A stretch of DNA of 8,507 nucleotides from Hodarchaeum sp048939265 (GTDB taxonomy: Archaea > Asgardarchaeota > Heimdallarchaeia > Hodarchaeales > Hodarchaeaceae): positions 1 to 8,507 of the forward strand of contig JBHLPQ010000162.1 of NCBI GenBank assembly GCA_048939265.1, read 5' to 3'. How positions within the stretch are numbered: position 1 is the first letter of the stretch; every line of letters begins with the position of its first letter. Shown in pieces: positions 6,291-8,507 of the stretch. The notes under the pieces are model-generated. The model ran no database searches. It had not been told where the DNA came from and worked only from the letters and a program-made list of their open reading frames with translations. Position numbers and translations under genes: made by a program.

Positions 6291-7562
6291 TTATTTAGCA
6301 AATTTTCTATATTCTTCGTTAATAATAATTTCTTGGAGAAGCTGAACTATTTGCCAAACTTCATAATATGTATTATATAAAGCAACAGGTGCAACTCTTA
6401 TAATGTTAGGTGGCCGATAGTCCGTAACGACACCTTTGGATTTCAAGGCTTCTGTTATTCGAAATGCTTCAGCATGTTCAATTGCTACATGGCCAGTTCT
6501 TCGCTCAGGATCACGAGGAGTACCCACCTCGAAGTTGTAAGGATCTTGAGAAAGTAGATCATCTATCAAGGATATTAAATAAGAAGTTATTTTGATGGAT
6601 TTCTCCCTGATTCTATCGATTCCAGCTTCTAACATGACCGATAATGCTCCCTCAATTGGTGCAGAACATAGAATGTTGGAACTTGACATCTGCCATCCAC
6701 CAGCAGACTTCGCATGCTCAAAATCGAGAAGCATATCGAATTGTTTCTCTTTTACATAACCGAACCATCCAGTAAGCCCAGGGTCTCTAAGAAAATGTTT
6801 TTTATTTACATAGAGAAAAGCTGTACCTCCAGGGCCAGAATTAAGGTACTTGTAACTACACCAAACTGCGAAGTCAACTCCCCAGTCATCAAAATAGTGA
6901 GGGACGGCTCCAACCGAATGACAACAATCAAAACCTATTGGAATTTCTCTTTTATGTGCTTCTTTAGTCAAATAAGCTATATCCAATAATTGACCACTGC
7001 GATATAGAGCTGATGGGAGCAAAATAAGAGCAATATCATCAGTCATAAGGTCAACTATCTTTTCCTCTTCAAAAAAGCGTCCACTAGGTGGTACAAGTAC
7101 TAAATGCTGTTCAGGATCCAGTCCTTTGAGTTTGATCTGGCTCTTAAGGGCATAAATATCTGTTGGAAAATCTAATTCATCTGCGAGTATTTTAGTCCTC
7201 TTTCCCTGAGGATGATAAAACGTACTAATAAGAGAATGAAGGTTCACAGTTGTTGTGCCAGTAGCAACGACTTCATTTGGTTCCGCTCCAACTAAAGGAG
7301 CCATTTTTGCTCCTAATGTTTCCCCATAATACCACCAAGGCCGTTCGCCCTCAAACCATCCATAAATTCCTTTTGTTTTCCATTCGTTAATAACTCTAAG
7401 AAGGGATTGTTCAGCATCTTTTGGTAATAATCCTAGCGAATTACCATCAAGATAAATGGTATTTTTTGGTATAAAGAAACTTGAACGAAATTCCCTCAAA
7501 GGATCTTCCAAATCTAGCTGTTTGGCATAATCCTCCGTTGTTATAAAGGTGTACACTTTCAC
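6291..7562 (-). CDS. kynU: Kynureninase
   Basis: PLP-dependent hydrolase (EC 3.7.1.3) of 423 residues, the usual length. It cleaves L-kynurenine to anthranilate and alanine, or 3-hydroxykynurenine to 3-hydroxyanthranilate and alanine, in tryptophan degradation and de novo NAD synthesis. Diagnostic stretches are YLDGNSLGLLPK (37-48), TGTTTVNLHSL (101-111), DFPTDIY (131-137, with the PLP-stacking Phe132), GFDCCHSVGAVPH (210-222, Asp212 pairing with the PLP ring nitrogen), WCSYKYLNSGPGG (234-246, Schiff-base Lys238), GWFGY (265-269) and WQMSSSNIL (290-298). All needed residues are present. GTG 7562 is taken as start because the upstream frame stops at 7581-7583 without an ATG; GTG 7556 is possible. 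No kynurenine formamidase, tryptophan dioxygenase or 3-hydroxyanthranilate dioxygenase is in the window. It leads the minus-strand series with its own promoter candidate. Confidence 0.95.
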   Translation of the reverse strand: MKVYTFITTEDYAKQLDLEDPLREFRSSFFIPKNTIYLDGNSLGLLPKDAEQSLLRVINEWKTKGIYGWFEGERPWWYYGETLGAKMAPLVGAEPNEVVATGTTTVNLHSLISTFYHPQGKRTKILADELDFPTDIYALKSQIKLKGLDPEQHLVLVPPSGRFFEEEKIVDLMTDDIALILLPSALYRSGQLLDIAYLTKEAHKREIPIGFDCCHSVGAVPHYFDDWGVDFAVWCSYKYLNSGPGGTAFLYVNKKHFLRDPGLTGWFGYVKEKQFDMLLDFEHAKSAGGWQMSSSNILCSAPIEGALSVMLEAGIDRIREKSIKITSYLISLIDDLLSQDPYNFEVGTPRDPERRTGHVAIEHAEAFRITEALKSKGVVTDYRPPNIIRVAPVALYNTYYEVWQIVQLLQEIIINEEYRKFAK

Positions 7563-7575
7563 TACTCTCAGAAGG

Positions 7576-7588
7576 GGATATTATATCC
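7576..7588. promoter_or_regulatory. 13-bp palindrome between the kynureninase TATA box and start codon
   Basis: GGATAT (7576-7581) and ATATCC (7583-7588) are exact reverse complements around one base. The site lies between the TATA-like box at 7591-7598 and the GTG at 7562, where a bound repressor would block initiation. No regulator gene is in the window and the palindrome is short, so operator function is inference. Confidence 0.35.
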
Positions 7589-7590
7589 AG

Positions 7591-7598
7591 TTATAAAG
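7591..7598 (-). promoter_or_regulatory. Candidate TATA box for kynureninase
   Basis: Minus-strand CTTTATAA is centred about 32 bases before GTG 7562. An archaeal start site about 25 bases downstream would fall near 7570, leaving a leader of under 10 bases. It lies in the 52-base gap after the metal transporter gene, the widest gap in the leftward series. Confidence 0.35.
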
Positions 7599-7614
7599 GA
7601 CCCTTCATAGTAGT

Positions 7615-8507
7615 TTATTTTTCTGATTGAGATCTAATTATTTCAGAAAGTATTTCCTGAATTGAATTTCCTTGATATTGAAATAGCTCGACATTGTTTT
7701 CAGTAAGAACCGCCTTAGGCCCTAAACCAAAGTTTGTAAGATCTTTTATAGCTAGTATATCAAGTTTATTTTCTGTAAGGAACTTTGCAGCCAGAATTCC
7801 TCGTTTTCGTTCAGCTAGCCGATGTGGATTCTCTATTTTTCTTATAGAAATTTTTTTTCCAGTAAGACGATCTATTTCAACGATTAAAAAAGCAGGGGCC
7901 ATTCCAAAATGTTCAGCAGGAGGTTCATCAAGAGTAGTATTTAGAGAAGAAACAGCAACCCCTGCTATAAATTTCCGTCTCTCAATAGGTTCCACACTTA
8001 TCATGATACTATCTAATTGAGGAGTTAATTTTTTCAAAGCGGATTCAATTTCCTGAGTTACTTTTGACAGTGATTTAACTGTTTCAGAGGAAAGCATACG
8101 GATTTCAATATCCGCGAAATAGAAAGGACCAGAACGACGTATTCTTACATTTTTTATCTTTTTTACCTCGGGAAATTGGATAATGATTGTTTCCATTTGT
8201 TCTATAATATCAGGATCCTCTAAAGCATCTAATAAAGTTAATAATGAATTTTTACCGAAAATTAAACCTGTTTTCAAAATGAAAACTCCTATTATCAATC
8301 CTATTACACCTTCTAACCAAGGTATATTTACTAAATGAGCCAAAATTCCCAGAAAAATTAATGAATTCATTAGAATATCAAATTGAAATTCCTTAGCGGT
8401 GCTTATTAGTGCGTTTGATGCAATTTTAGTGCCAATTTTCAAATTATAACGATATAATCCAAATGCAGCAAAGATAGAAAATAATGTCATTAAGAGGCCA
8501 AGAATGG
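7615..8507 (-). CDS. CDF family metal transporter fused to a NifX/NifB-type domain (5' partial)
   Basis: The frame is open to the right edge, so the first helices lie outside. Residues are numbered from ATG 8490, which falls within a membrane helix and is not a convincing start. Seen in order: the end of helix 4 (1-13), ALISTAKEFQFDILMN (27-42) entering helix 5 (about 38-57), helix 6 (about 58-78, WLEGVIGLIIGVFILKTG), the cytoplasmic dimerisation domain (about 95-168, RIRRSGPFYFADIEIRM), then a dinitrogenase iron-molybdenum cofactor-type domain (about 173-290, starting GVAVSS, with AEHFGMAPAFLIVEID). CDF proteins export divalent metal against protons. Helix 5 normally shows HxxxD; here it is Glu34 and Asp38, and the dimerisation domain lacks the zinc-binding histidines known from YiiP. 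Iron or manganese are therefore better guesses than zinc. The fused domain may sense metal or a cluster. Family sure; cargo inferred. Confidence 0.9.
   Translation of the reverse strand, partial: ILGLLMTLFSIFAAFGLYRYNLKIGTKIASNALISTAKEFQFDILMNSLIFLGILAHLVNIPWLEGVIGLIIGVFILKTGLIFGKNSLLTLLDALEDPDIIEQMETIIIQFPEVKKIKNVRIRRSGPFYFADIEIRMLSSETVKSLSKVTQEIESALKKLTPQLDSIMISVEPIERRKFIAGVAVSSLNTTLDEPPAEHFGMAPAFLIVEIDRLTGKKISIRKIENPHRLAERKRGILAAKFLTENKLDILAIKDLTNFGLGPKAVLTENNVELFQYQGNSIQEILSEIIRSQSEK

Noticed and set aside
7694..8020. Plus-strand 108-codon ORF within the NifX-type domain
   Set aside because: It is antisense to a well-supported domain; the composition (Arg/Ser/Phe-rich) is typical of a shadow frame.

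Overview
This AT-rich window probably comes from an archaeon, and an Asgard archaeon of the Heimdallarchaeia type is my best guess. The reasons are indirect: weak Shine-Dalgarno sites, TATA-like boxes close to start codons, poly-T tracts at convergent gene ends, an archaeal-looking protein-L-isoaspartate methyltransferase, and a kynureninase. The kynurenine route is rare in archaea but has been reported for Heimdallarchaeia. No rRNA, tRNA or marker gene is present, so the taxonomy is inference. Eight genes (two cut by the window edges) and one further gene fragment-like ORF fill nearly the whole window. I see no RNA gene, CRISPR array, insertion sequence or other mobile element.

Layout. Positions 1-1008 (+) hold the 3' part of an unusual ORF: a two-helix membrane segment runs in frame into the C-terminal half of an oligopeptide-type ABC ATPase that has no Walker A half. 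It converges on a TIM-barrel sugar-isomerase-like gene (1042-1914, -), with a small hairpin between them. A 161-base divergent spacer (1915-2075) carries a perfect 8+3+8 inverted repeat. It separates the TIM-barrel gene from a two-gene + strand unit, a PCMT-type methyltransferase (2076-2777) overlapping a free-standing condensation-domain acyltransferase (2767-4194).

From 4217 to the right edge every gene is on the minus strand. In transcription order these are a CDF metal transporter fused to a NifX/NifB-type domain (8507-7615, 5' end outside), kynureninase (7562-6291), a PD-(D/E)XK YaeQ-like nuclease-fold protein (6266-5658), a tandem GNAT acetyltransferase (5628-4744) and a DinB-superfamily four-helix protein (4714-4217). 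The last four are spaced by only 24-29 bases and look like one operon. A TATA-like box and a 13-bp palindrome just upstream of kynureninase suggest it can also start its own transcript.

How the genes work together: kynureninase yields anthranilate or 3-hydroxyanthranilate plus alanine, feeding aromatic or NAD metabolism, but no other pathway gene is visible. The nuclease-like, GNAT and DinB proteins behind it have no obvious metabolic tie to it. The methyltransferase/condensation pair could be a small acyl-transfer unit or just chance overlap. The points most worth a second look are the ABC chimera, the CDF-NifX fusion with a changed metal site, and the two mixed operons.
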